From NCBI GenBank assembly GCA_963809245.1, contig CAWEIU010000001.1, forward strand, positions 496,001 through 560,000: a DNA stretch of 64,000 nt. The letters run 5' to 3'. The DNA comes from Roseiarcus sp963809245 (lineage in GTDB: Bacteria; Pseudomonadota; Alphaproteobacteria; Rhizobiales; Beijerinckiaceae). Position 1 is the first letter of the stretch. Each line of letters opens with the position of its first letter. Under the pieces are notes generated by a model. It searched no databases. It was not told the origin of the DNA and saw only the letters and a list, made by a program, of their open reading frames with translations. Both the position numbers and the translations under genes were made by a program. Shown here in pieces: positions 8,129 through 15,974 of the stretch.

Positions 8129-8809
8129 CTATCGCAGTCGGGCAAGCACCGTTGCGACCGCATTCGGAATTTGCGCCGGGGCGTCGATCAGCGGATCGGC
8201 GCCCGCCGCCGTGAGTTCCACTGAATCACCGTAACCCCACAGCGCTCCGATCGACCCGATGCCGACTGCGCGCGCGCCGAGCGCGTCGTGCTTGCGGTCG
8301 CCGATCATGACGACGCCGTCCGAGGCGGCGATGCGCTCGCGCTCGATGACGTAGGCGAGCAACTCGCTCTTCACCGCGCGCGAACCGTCCTTCTGCGAGC
8401 CGTGGATCGCCTCGAAATAGCCGGCGAGCGCGAAATGGTCGAGGATCGGCCGCGCATAGGCCTCGAGCTTCGAGGTCGCGACGAACAGCCGATAGCCGCT
8501 CGCCTTGAGAGCGTCAAGCGTACTGATGATCCCCGAATAGACCGTATTCTCGAACATGCCGACCGTCGCATAGCGCTCGCGATAGAGCGCCAGCATGGTG
8601 GCCGCTTTGTCGGCGCCGACGAGCTTGACGAAGCTGTCCTGCAAAGGCGGCCCGACGATCCATCGGAGTTCATTCTCCTCAGGGATGGGTCGCTCGAGGC
8701 CGTCGGCCGCGTTCAGCCTCTCGAGCGCGTAGCGCGTCGATCGAAAAATTCCCGGCGCCGAATCCGTCAGCGTGCCGTCGAGATCGAAAATAACGGAAGA
8801 TTTGTTCAT
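8129..8809 (-). CDS. HAD-superfamily hydrolase, phosphoglycolate phosphatase-like
   Basis: A 226-residue haloacid dehalogenase-type phosphatase. Motif I is FDLDGTLTDS with nucleophile D9 and acid/base D11. Motif II is the Ser/Thr in FVATSKLEAYA, and motif IV is VVMIGDRKHDALGAR with its acidic pair. The alpha-helical cap between motifs I and II (residues about 15-85) and the overall length fit Gph/PgmB-type subfamily IA enzymes. Phosphoglycolate, nucleotides or sugar phosphates are possible substrates. Its start overlaps the stop of the upstream GyrI-like gene by four bases, so the two form a short operon. Confidence 0.88.
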   Translation of the reverse strand: MNKSSVIFDLDGTLTDSAPGIFRSTRYALERLNAADGLERPIPEENELRWIVGPPLQDSFVKLVGADKAATMLALYRERYATVGMFENTVYSGIISTLDALKASGYRLFVATSKLEAYARPILDHFALAGYFEAIHGSQKDGSRAVKSELLAYVIERERIAASDGVVMIGDRKHDALGARAVGIGSIGALWGYGDSVELTAAGADPLIDAPAQIPNAVATVLARLR

Positions 8810-9597
8810 TTCAGGAGCACGAAGATGTCGACCTGCAGGTTCGGGTCATCGGGGGTTTTCACGTCGTTGAGATATTCCTCGACGAACACGTCCTGCGCGT
8901 CGATTCCCTTCTCGTCGAGGTAAGCGGTGATCGCCTCGTAAGTGGCGTCGATGTCCTCATAGGCGCCGCGATGCTCGAACCGCATCGCCTTGCCGACGGG
9001 GGTCTGCCCGAACTTCACCGTGTCGGAGAGCGACGTCTTGCCGTCGGGGATCGCCTCGATCGGGATCTCCGCGCGATAAGTGAAGCCGACGTCGTCCGCT
9101 TCGAGGAACACAGCGATCGGCCTGCCGGCGGCTTTCAGGCCGGCCTTGTCGAGCGCGGCGCGGACAGCGTCGATCGAACTTGTGATGGCGCCGAACACTT
9201 CGTCGCGATTGGCCTTCCCCTCGATGTAGGCGGCCGGGTGCGAGGTGAGTTCGCGTGTCTCGCCCATGGTCCCGCTTTCGCTGGGGGTCGGGCTCGGCGA
9301 GGCGGTCGGCGGCGGGTTCGGGCTCGGGGTCGGGGCGACCGGCGTCGCCTGGACCGTCGGCGTCGGAATCGGCGAAGTGGAGGGCGTCGGCGCCGCAGGC
9401 GGTGTCGACGGCGTGGAAAGCGGGGTCGTTGCCCCGGGCGCGACCGGCGAAGTCACAGCCGGCGCGGGGGCCGGGGGGCTCGACTGGACGGACGGCGACT
9501 GTTGTTGCGCAACGGCCGGAGCGATCCAAGGGGCCCCGAACAGGACGCCGCACGCGACGACCGCGGCGCCCCACCAAGCTTTCCCGTGGCGGGTCAT
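8806..9597 (-). CDS. Exported protein with Pro/Ser/Thr-rich linker and GyrI-like effector-binding domain
   Basis: A 263-residue protein. Residues 1-30 look like a signal peptide (AAVVACGVLFGAPWIAPAVAQ). Residues about 31-110 are low-complexity Pro/Thr/Ser/Ala repeats such as PTPTVQATPVAPTPSPNPPP. Residues about 120-263 form a GyrI/AraC effector-binding (SRPBCC-like) domain with ETRELTSHPAAYIEGKA, MRFEHRGAYEDIDATYEAI and VFVEEYLNDVKTPD. The last is the normal end of GyrI-like domains. In cytosolic proteins this domain binds small amphipathic ligands; here it should sit in the periplasm on a flexible stalk. It is translationally coupled to the downstream HAD phosphatase. Confidence 0.82.
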   Translation of the reverse strand: MTRHGKAWWGAAVVACGVLFGAPWIAPAVAQQQSPSVQSSPPAPAPAVTSPVAPGATTPLSTPSTPPAAPTPSTSPIPTPTVQATPVAPTPSPNPPPTASPSPTPSESGTMGETRELTSHPAAYIEGKANRDEVFGAITSSIDAVRAALDKAGLKAAGRPIAVFLEADDVGFTYRAEIPIEAIPDGKTSLSDTVKFGQTPVGKAMRFEHRGAYEDIDATYEAITAYLDEKGIDAQDVFVEEYLNDVKTPDDPNLQVDIFVLLK

Positions 9598-9699
9598 TCG
9601 AGGCTTCTCCTGCCGACTGAATTACGCGCACTATGCGGGCAAGCGGTCGCGGCGCCAAGCCACGACGGTGGCGCGCGGCGCCATTTCTTTTCGCACGTG

Positions 9700-11244
9700 T
9701 TACGCGGGCGCGGGCTTCGTCCAGCGCAGGACAGGCTGGCGCGCCGCGCGTGTTTCGTCGAGCCTGCGGCGCGGCGCGTCATACGGCGCGCCGAGGAAGC
9801 GGTCCTTTTCACCGGCGAGCGCGCTCATCGCGAGATCGCGCAATGTCATGATGAAGAGATCGAGGCTCGCCTTCGACTCCGATTCTGTCGGCTCGATCAG
9901 CATCGCGCCATGCACGACGAGCGGGAAATACACCGTCATTGGGTGATACCCCTCGTCGATCATCGCCTTGGCGAAGTCGAGCGTCGTGAGGCCGGTGTCC
10001 TTCAGCCAGCGATCGTCGAACAAAGCCTCGTGCATGCAGGGCCGATCGCCGAACGGCGCAGACATCAGATCGCTGAGCGAGGCGCGAATGTAATTTGCCG
10101 CGAGGACCGCATCTTCCGAGGCTTGCCGCAGCCCGTCGGCGCCGTGCGACAGGATGAAGGACAGCGCGCGCACGAACATTCCCATCTGCCCGTGGAAAGC
10201 GCTCATGCGGCCGAACGAGGCGCTGTCGCCGGCGTGCTCGACGAACTCCAGCGCCTCGCCTTTGCGCACCACGTAGGGAACCGGCGCAAACGGTGCGAGC
10301 CTCTCCGAAAGGACCACCGGCCCAGCGCCCGGGCCGCCGCCGCCGTGCGGCGTCGAGAACGTCTTGTGCAGATTGATGTGCATCGCGTCGATGCCGAGAT
10401 CGCCGGGCCGCGTCTTGCCGACGACCGCGTTGAAGTTCGCCCCGTCGCAATAGAAATAGGCGCCCGCGTCATGCACCGCCTCGGCGATCGCGACGATGTC
10501 GCGCTCGAAGAGGCCGCACGTATTCGGATTGGTGAGCATGATCGCCGCGACATCGGGGCCGAGCGCGTCGCGAACGCTTGTAGCGTCGACCACGCCGTCT
10601 GCGCCAGCGGGAACGGCGCGCACCGAAAATCCCATCATCGCGGCGGTCGCCGGATTGGTTCCGTGCGCCGAATCGGGCGCCAGCACGACCTTGCGCGTCG
10701 CCGCTTCGCCGCGCGCCACGATCGCCGCCTTGATCGCCATCATGCCGCACAATTCGCCATGCGCGCCGGCCTTGGGCGACATGGCGACCGCGCTCATCGC
10801 GGTCATCGTCATCAGATCGCGGGCGAGCGTCTCGATCAGCTCCAGCGCGCCCTGAACCGTCGAGACCGGCTGCAGCGGATGAATGTCTGCGAGGCCGGGA
10901 AGCCGCGCCATCTTTTCGTTCAGGCGAGGATTGTGCTTCATCGTGCACGAGCCGAGCGGGTAGAGGCCGGCGTCGATCGAATAGTTGTTGCGCGACAGGC
11001 GCACGTAGTGGCGCACCGCCTCCGGCTCGGTCAGGCCGGGAAGGCCGATCTCTCCCTGGCGCTCGAGCCCGCCGAGGCGAGATGCGAAAGGCTCCGGCTC
11101 ATCGATGTCGACGCCGGTGGCGTCGAGGCGGCCGGATTCGAAGATCAGCGCCTCCTCCATGTCGAGAGCGCGATTGCCGGTGAAGGCGCCGCGACGCGCT
11201 TCGTTCGTTTGGGCCGGTCGGGTCGGGCGCCCTTGCATGTTCAT
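9700..11244 (-). CDS. gcvPB: Glycine dehydrogenase (decarboxylating) subunit 2, PLP-binding half
   Basis: A 514-residue C-terminal half of a split glycine cleavage P-protein. It decarboxylates glycine and passes aminomethyl to lipoyl-GcvH. The PLP lysine lies at about residue 297 in INLHKTFSTPHGGGGPGAG. YPLGSCTMKHNPRLNEKMA near residue 85 and DSAHGTNPATAAMMGF are subunit-2 signatures. The ATG at 11244 is chosen because aggagag precedes it; the open frame runs further upstream without conserved content. It is the last gene of the gcvT-gcvH-gcvPA-gcvPB operon, 34 bases after gcvPA. Confidence 0.95.
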   Translation of the reverse strand: MNMQGRPTRPAQTNEARRGAFTGNRALDMEEALIFESGRLDATGVDIDEPEPFASRLGGLERQGEIGLPGLTEPEAVRHYVRLSRNNYSIDAGLYPLGSCTMKHNPRLNEKMARLPGLADIHPLQPVSTVQGALELIETLARDLMTMTAMSAVAMSPKAGAHGELCGMMAIKAAIVARGEAATRKVVLAPDSAHGTNPATAAMMGFSVRAVPAGADGVVDATSVRDALGPDVAAIMLTNPNTCGLFERDIVAIAEAVHDAGAYFYCDGANFNAVVGKTRPGDLGIDAMHINLHKTFSTPHGGGGPGAGPVVLSERLAPFAPVPYVVRKGEALEFVEHAGDSASFGRMSAFHGQMGMFVRALSFILSHGADGLRQASEDAVLAANYIRASLSDLMSAPFGDRPCMHEALFDDRWLKDTGLTTLDFAKAMIDEGYHPMTVYFPLVVHGAMLIEPTESESKASLDLFIMTLRDLAMSALAGEKDRFLGAPYDAPRRRLDETRAARQPVLRWTKPAPA

Positions 11245-11278
11245 GGAACTCTCCTGAATGCGTCGTGCGGCGCTGCGA

Positions 11279-12616
11279 TCATAGGCATTGCGCGAGCGCG
11301 TCGGCGTAGGCCGCGCGATCAGAGGCGGTATTGAGTTCGGTCGCGGCGACGACGATGAGGTCATCGAGCCCCGCGTTCGGCGCCAGGCGCGAGACGGGCA
11401 CGCCGCCGATCACGCCCCGGCTCGCCAGATCTTCGATCAGCGCTGCAGCGTTGTGCGGCGTGCGGATCGTGAATTCGTTGAAGAAGGCGCGGTTGAGAAC
11501 GCTGACGCCGGGCACTTTCGCGAGCCGTTCGGCGAGATCGACCGCGGAGGCGTGATTGACCTTGGCGAGGCGGCGCAGCCCCGTCTCGCCGAGCAGCGTC
11601 AAATGGATGGTGAAGGCGAGCGCGCACAGGCCCGAATTGGTGCAGATGTTGCTCGTCGCCTTCTCGCGCCGGATATGCTGCTCGCGCGTCGAGAGCGTGA
11701 GCACGAAGCTGCGCCGGCCTTCCGCGTCGACCGTTTCGCCGGCGAGGCGCCCCGGCATTTGCCGCACGTTTTTCAGCCGGGTCGCGAACAGTCCGAGATA
11801 GGGGCCGCCGAAATTCAGGGCGTTGCCGATCGACTGGCCTTCGCCGACCACGATGTCGGCGCCCATCTCGCCGGGCGAGCGCACCGCGCCGAGCGAGACC
11901 GCCTCGGTGAACACCGCGACCAGCAGCGCACCCTTGGCGTGCGCGGCGTCGGCGATCGGTTGAAGGTCCCGCAGATTGCCGAAAAAGTCGGGGCTCTGCA
12001 CGATCACGCAGCTGGTATCGTCGTCGATTTGCGCGGCGATGTCCTCGGACGCCGTGGCGTCGAGGGGCATTCTGACGATCGCATCGCCCGCAAGCCGCGC
12101 CAACGTCGCCGCGACGTCGGCGTATTGCGGATGGAGGCCGCCCGACAGCACCGCTTTCGTTCGCCGCGTAAGCCGGTTGGCCATCAGCATCGCCTCGGCC
12201 GAGGCCGTCGAGCCGTCGTACATCGAGGCGTTGGCGACCTCCATGCCGGTCAGCGCCGCGACCTGGGTCTGAAACTCGAACAGCGCCTGCAACGTGCCCT
12301 GCGCAATCTCCGGCTGATAGGGCGTGTAGCTCGTCAGAAACTCCGAGCGCTGGATCAGGTGATCGACGCTCGCCGGAATATGATGCCGATAGGCGCCGGC
12401 GCCGACGAAGAACGGCAGCGAACCGGCGGCGACATTGCGCGAGGCCAATCGAGCCAATGCGCGCTCCACCTCGATCTCGCTCATGCCGTTGGGCATCGGC
12501 AAGCTGGAGAGCCGCTTATCCCGGGGGATGTCGGCGAACAGCGCGTCGATATCCGCCGCGCCGACTTTCGCCAGCATCAGCGCGCGGTCCGAAGCGTCGA
12601 GGGGAAGATAGCGCAT
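11279..12616 (-). CDS. gcvPA: Glycine dehydrogenase (decarboxylating) subunit 1
   Basis: A 445-residue N-terminal half of the split P-protein. Visible signatures are MRYLPLDASDRALMLAKVG at the start, FVGAGAYRHHIPASVDHLIQ, SYTPYQPEIAQGTLQALFEF, and NICTNSGLCALAFTIHLTLLG near the end. It forms an alpha2beta2 enzyme with GcvPB. The ATG at 12616 fits the family N-terminus; a TTG five codons upstream is possible. The start lies inside the end of the gcvH frame by about 40 bases, so translation is probably coupled. Confidence 0.94.
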   Translation of the reverse strand: MRYLPLDASDRALMLAKVGAADIDALFADIPRDKRLSSLPMPNGMSEIEVERALARLASRNVAAGSLPFFVGAGAYRHHIPASVDHLIQRSEFLTSYTPYQPEIAQGTLQALFEFQTQVAALTGMEVANASMYDGSTASAEAMLMANRLTRRTKAVLSGGLHPQYADVAATLARLAGDAIVRMPLDATASEDIAAQIDDDTSCVIVQSPDFFGNLRDLQPIADAAHAKGALLVAVFTEAVSLGAVRSPGEMGADIVVGEGQSIGNALNFGGPYLGLFATRLKNVRQMPGRLAGETVDAEGRRSFVLTLSTREQHIRREKATSNICTNSGLCALAFTIHLTLLGETGLRRLAKVNHASAVDLAERLAKVPGVSVLNRAFFNEFTIRTPHNAAALIEDLASRGVIGGVPVSRLAPNAGLDDLIVVAATELNTASDRAAYADALAQCL

Positions 12617-13002
12617 GGGCGGTTCACGCAAGAGTTCTTGAGGAAGGCGTCGTAGTCGGCCTGAGTCATCAAGCCGTCGAGATCGCTCGGATTGGCGAGC
12701 TTGATCTTCATCAGCCAGCCGCGCCCGAAGGCGTCCTGGTTGATCAGCGCCGGCTCGCCATCGACTTCGGCGTTGACCGCGACGACTTCGCCGGAAACGG
12801 GTGAGAAGACATCGCTCGCCGCCTTGACGCTTTCGACCACCGCCGCGCCGGCGCCTTTTTCGAGCTTGGCGCCGATCGCCGGCAGTTCGACGAAGACGAC
12901 GTCGCCCAGTTGCTGCTGCGCGTAGTCACTGATCCCGACCGTGCCGACGTCGCCCTCGATGCGCACATATTCGTGATCTTTAGTGAAGCGGATTTCCGAC
13001 AT
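12577..13002 (-). CDS. gcvH: Glycine cleavage system H protein, with an unusual C-terminal tail
   Basis: A 141-residue H protein, the lipoyl carrier of the glycine cleavage complex. The lipoylated lysine is K60 in VVESVKAASDV, in the usual hammerhead fold (YAQQQLGDVVFVELP before it, VSGEVVAVNAEV after it). The conserved sequence ends at MTQADYDAFLKN, about residue 118. The frame then continues for about 20 residues of unrelated Cys/Pro/Arg-rich sequence that overlaps gcvPA out of frame. Normal GcvH proteins end near residue 120-130. The tail could be a natural extension or the result of a one-base change near 12640. Second gene of the operon, after gcvT. Confidence 0.93.
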   Translation of the reverse strand: MSEIRFTKDHEYVRIEGDVGTVGISDYAQQQLGDVVFVELPAIGAKLEKGAGAAVVESVKAASDVFSPVSGEVVAVNAEVDGEPALINQDAFGRGWLMKIKLANPSDLDGLMTQADYDAFLKNSCVNRPCAIFPSTLRTAR

Positions 13003-13026
13003 CGGCGTTCTCCTCTCGATTGATCG

Positions 13027-14163
13027 TTAGCCGCGGTGATAAGCGTGCGGATGGAAGGGCAGAGGCGCGATGCGCGCGCCGAGCGGCTTGCCGCGCACCA
13101 TCAGGGCGAGCGGCGCATCTGTCGCCGCGCCGCTTGCGATATAACCCATCGCGATGGGGGCGTTGACGCTCGGGCCGAAGCCGCCGGACGTCACGCGGCC
13201 GATCGGCTGGCCCTGAGCGTCGACGATCTCCGCGCCCTCGCGCGCAATGGCGCGGCCTTCGACACGCAGCCCGATGCGCCGGCGCGCGGGGCCCGACGCC
13301 AGCGCCGCCCGAATGCGGGCCGCTCCAGGGAAGCCGCCCTCGATGCGGCGACGTTTCTGGATCGACCAGGCGAGGCCTGCTTCGATAGGATCAATCGTCT
13401 CGTCGAGTTCGTGACCATAAAGACAAAGGCCCGCTTCGAGCCGGAGCGAATCGCGCGCGCCGAGGCCGATCGGCTCGATCTCGTCTTCCTGCAGCAAACG
13501 GCGTGCGAAGGCCTCGGCGTCGGCGGCGGGCAGCGAGATTTCGTAGCCGTCCTCGCCGGTGTAACCCGAACGCGACACGTGGGTTTCGAAACGCCCGAAG
13601 CGAATCGGCCCCACGCTCATGAACGGCATGGCGACGATCGCCTCGTCCCCCGCGATCCGCGCCAAAGCGACGGCGGCCGCCGGCCCCTGAACGGCGATCA
13701 GCGCGGCGTGGTCGAGGCGCGTCAGGCGCACGTCGGCGGGCAAGGCGGCCTCGAGCAGCGCGGTATCGACCGCCTTGCGCGCGGCGTTGACGACGAGATG
13801 GAGGCGCCCGTCGGCGCCCGGCGGCCGGGCGATCATCAGATCGTCGATCACGCCGCCGTCCGCGTTGAGAAACTGGCTGTAGCGCTGGCGCCCCTGCGCC
13901 AGCCCTAGAATATCCGCGGGGCACAAACGCTCGAGCGCGCGCGCCGTCGTCGCATGGTCTGGGCCGTCCAGCCGCGCCTGGCCCATGTGCGAAACGTCGA
14001 ACAGGCCCGCGCGGGCGCGCGTCTGCAAATGCTCGGCGAGGATGCCTTGCGGATATTGGATCGGCATGTCGTAGCCGGCAAACGGCGCCATCCGCGCGCC
14101 GAGTTCGACGTGGAGGCCGTGAAGGGGCGTGCGCAGAGACGCGGTTTCCGACATGGGGGGCAT
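13027..14163 (-). CDS. gcvT: Glycine cleavage system aminomethyltransferase (T protein)
   Basis: A 378-residue T protein that moves the aminomethyl carbon from GcvH to tetrahydrofolate, giving 5,10-methylene-THF and ammonia. Seen are LHVELGARMAPFAGYDMPIQY near the N-terminus, AGLFDVSHMGQ, SRSGYTGEDGYEISLP (folate/active site), and GLGARDSLRLEAGLCLYGHE with the catalytic-type Asp. A second ATG three codons in (14154) is an equally good start; neither has a strong ribosome-binding site. It is the first gene of the gcv operon, directly downstream of a tandem glycine riboswitch. Confidence 0.95.
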   Translation of the reverse strand: MPPMSETASLRTPLHGLHVELGARMAPFAGYDMPIQYPQGILAEHLQTRARAGLFDVSHMGQARLDGPDHATTARALERLCPADILGLAQGRQRYSQFLNADGGVIDDLMIARPPGADGRLHLVVNAARKAVDTALLEAALPADVRLTRLDHAALIAVQGPAAAVALARIAGDEAIVAMPFMSVGPIRFGRFETHVSRSGYTGEDGYEISLPAADAEAFARRLLQEDEIEPIGLGARDSLRLEAGLCLYGHELDETIDPIEAGLAWSIQKRRRIEGGFPGAARIRAALASGPARRRIGLRVEGRAIAREGAEIVDAQGQPIGRVTSGGFGPSVNAPIAMGYIASGAATDAPLALMVRGKPLGARIAPLPFHPHAYHRG

Positions 14164-14220
14164 CCGGTCACAAGCATGAGGGCGGCCGTCGAGGCCCGAC
14201 CCACGCGGATCGAACGCTCA

Positions 14221-14425
14221 GCAGCGCCCCCTCTGTCTTGTGACCTGAGAGATTTCCCGTCGCGGCGCGGCGGTTACCCCCGTCGGTGGGCGGGCGCAAA
14301 CGAAGCGCCAACCGCTTTCCAGAGCGTCACCACCCAACGGTCCTGTGGCCTGAGCGTTTCCGGGGCGGTTGCGCCTTCGGCGCCGGAGAAGAGCAAGCTC
14401 TCTACCGGACTCTTCCGCTGGGTGT
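14221..14425 (-). promoter_or_regulatory. Tandem glycine riboswitch upstream of gcvT
   Basis: On the minus strand the leader shows both glycine aptamers in order. The first (about 14335-14425) begins cacccagcgg and closes with ccgttgggtg, and carries the cores gccgaaggcgcaa and ggaaacgctcaggccacagg. The second (about 14221-14330) ends in the classic aatctctcaggtcacaagac then agaggggg. These conserved blocks and the paired ends are diagnostic of the gcvT-type glycine riboswitch, which turns on glycine cleavage genes when glycine is plentiful. It ends about 60 bases before gcvT. Confidence 0.92.
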
Positions 14426-14467
14426 CTTAAACTGACGCCGCGAGGAAGCCCGAAGCCGGTCGCTTTG

Positions 14468-15121
14468 TCAATGTGCAGAAGGTGAGGCGACGTGGCGCTT
14501 ACGCGGATGCGCGGCTTGCGCCGGACGGGAGTTGTCGAAGCCGACGCTGATCGAGTAGTCGGAGCTCAATTCCGTGCGCGTCATCGGCAGGATGATCGGA
14601 TCGGAGACGAACCGGAACACGGTCTCGGCGGCGGCGCCGGTGTCTGCTTGCACGGTGTACGTCTTCGAATAGGCGGGCTTGCCGGCGTTGTCGTCGCGCA
14701 CGGTGATTCGCAGCGGCGCGCTGTAGGCGCCGGGCTTGCCAGCCGGTCCGATGGCCAGATGACCGGAGACGCCGACCTTGAGGCTGAACTGATTGCCGCC
14801 GGGCACGGGGTCGCATTCCCGGGCGGTTTGCGCGATGTCGAACTGATACCGCACCGAGGGGTTATCGGGGCCGCCGACGCGCAGCGACGCGCCTTCGTCC
14901 AGCACGTCGACCGCCGGACAGTCGAGATCCTGCGAAGAAAGGGGCAGGCGCACGATGGTGTCCGGTTCGCCGGCGTGGCTCGCTTGCGCCGCCGCGACCG
15001 GACCCGGCCTCGCGTTCAGCGACGCCGGCATGATGTTCTCCATCGAACTGCACGCGCCGCATAGTGACGCGCAGCCGAAAGCGAGGCTCAGTCGCAGGCG
15101 TTTGGAAAAGGCGCTCGTCAT
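14468..15121 (-). CDS. Putative lipoprotein of unknown function
   Basis: A 217-residue protein read from the ATG at 15121 (ggggatg about nine bases upstream). Its N-terminus is a lipoprotein signal: basic KRLRLSLAFGCAS, then lipobox LCGAC with the acylated cysteine C24 followed by Ser-Ser, which favours outer-membrane sorting. The mature part is mainly beta-type with SVRYQFDIAQTARECDP and VSGHLAIGPAGKPGAYSAPLRITV. No enzymatic motif or recognised family is visible. Its C-terminus is basic and His-rich. It lies between the gcv riboswitch and the IalB-like gene, all on the minus strand. Confidence 0.75.
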   Translation of the reverse strand: MTSAFSKRLRLSLAFGCASLCGACSSMENIMPASLNARPGPVAAAQASHAGEPDTIVRLPLSSQDLDCPAVDVLDEGASLRVGGPDNPSVRYQFDIAQTARECDPVPGGNQFSLKVGVSGHLAIGPAGKPGAYSAPLRITVRDDNAGKPAYSKTYTVQADTGAAAETVFRFVSDPIILPMTRTELSSDYSISVGFDNSRPAQAAHPRKRHVASPSAH

Positions 15122-15182
15122 CGTCACACATCCCCGCTGCCGCATCGGCCAATCTCCCAAAATCACATTCGCGCGATGGCGG

Positions 15183-15722
15183 TCAAGGCAGTTGGTCGAA
15201 GGCTTCCTTGAAGCCCGCCAGCGAAGCGGGCACGCCGATTCCTTCTTCGGGCGTCTGGAAGATGACGAGTGTCATGGTCTTCGCCGTCATCAGCTTCTGC
15301 AGGACCTTGTCCTCGATCACGACCTCCGCGACGCAACCGTTCGGCAGGCAACGCACGAAATTCATGCGCCCCACGTCCTCCTGATCCAGCTTCAAGCCGA
15401 GTCCGGTCGGCAACAACACGCCGAGCGGCGCGATGACTCTGAGCAAGCGGCTCTTATGGTCGGCCGTTTTGAGCGCGATGATCACCAACGTGATGTTCGG
15501 CCGCTCGTCGTCGACGACGCTCTGAACGACCGCGCATTGTTCTGAGGCGGCGCCCGGCGGCGTTTCGCAGCGCGTCTCCCAGGAGCCGTGCTTGTCGGTG
15601 ACGGCCGCCCCGACTGGCCCCGCCGAAATGGCGAGCGCCAAAAAGAGCGCGAGAAGACCCGCGCCGCCCAGCCGAATCGCGCTCCGCGCTCCGATTCCGC
15701 CGTCGGATTTGAACCAAGCCAT
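15183..15722 (-). CDS. Invasion-associated locus B (IalB) family protein
   Basis: A 179-residue protein with a signal anchor at residues 15-40 (LGGAGLLALFLALAISAGPVGA). The IalB domain is recognisable by GSWETRCET near residue 47, C63 in SEQCAVVQSV, DQEDVGRMNFVRCLPNGCVAEVVIED, and TLVIFQTPEEGIGVPASLAGFKEAF at the C-terminus. Several Cys pairs fit a secreted, disulphide-bonded protein. IalB proteins are common and usually multicopy in Hyphomicrobiales, where the function is largely unknown despite the name. Divergent from the cox operon. Confidence 0.85.
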   Translation of the reverse strand: MAWFKSDGGIGARSAIRLGGAGLLALFLALAISAGPVGAAVTDKHGSWETRCETPPGAASEQCAVVQSVVDDERPNITLVIIALKTADHKSRLLRVIAPLGVLLPTGLGLKLDQEDVGRMNFVRCLPNGCVAEVVIEDKVLQKLMTAKTMTLVIFQTPEEGIGVPASLAGFKEAFDQLP

Positions 15723-15861
15723 GTATCCCGCTGTCCATTCGCGAATCGAGGCGATGGCCTACCAAACGTCGCGACGCTGTCAAGATTGTCACGCCGACTC
15801 GTTGTCCGGGCAGGGCGTTGCGGCGCTTCGCATTTATGCTTTTCGAACTCGTCTTTATGGT

Positions 15862-15888
15862 TTGCAAACGGGAAGAATCCGCTATGAT
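15862..15888 (+). promoter_or_regulatory. Possible promoter of the cytochrome oxidase operon
   Basis: In the AT-rich gap before coxB, ttgcaa (15862-15867) is followed after 15 bases by tatgat (15883-15888), a good -10 hexamer. The spacing is short for a sigma-70 promoter, so this is only a candidate. It lies about 85 bases before the preferred coxB start, in the only low-GC stretch between the divergent IalB and coxB genes. Confidence 0.3.
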
Positions 15889-15974
15889 GCAAAAAAATTT
15901 GCGCCATATCAACGCTGAGGCGAGCCCTGCCCGCTGGACGCGTTTTCATGTGCGAACAAGGGGACGGGCGGGAA

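Noticed and set aside
8971..11334. 787-residue open frame antisense to the GyrI-like gene and gcvPB
   Set aside because: The composition is typical of a shadow frame, and it crosses two real genes and their gap.
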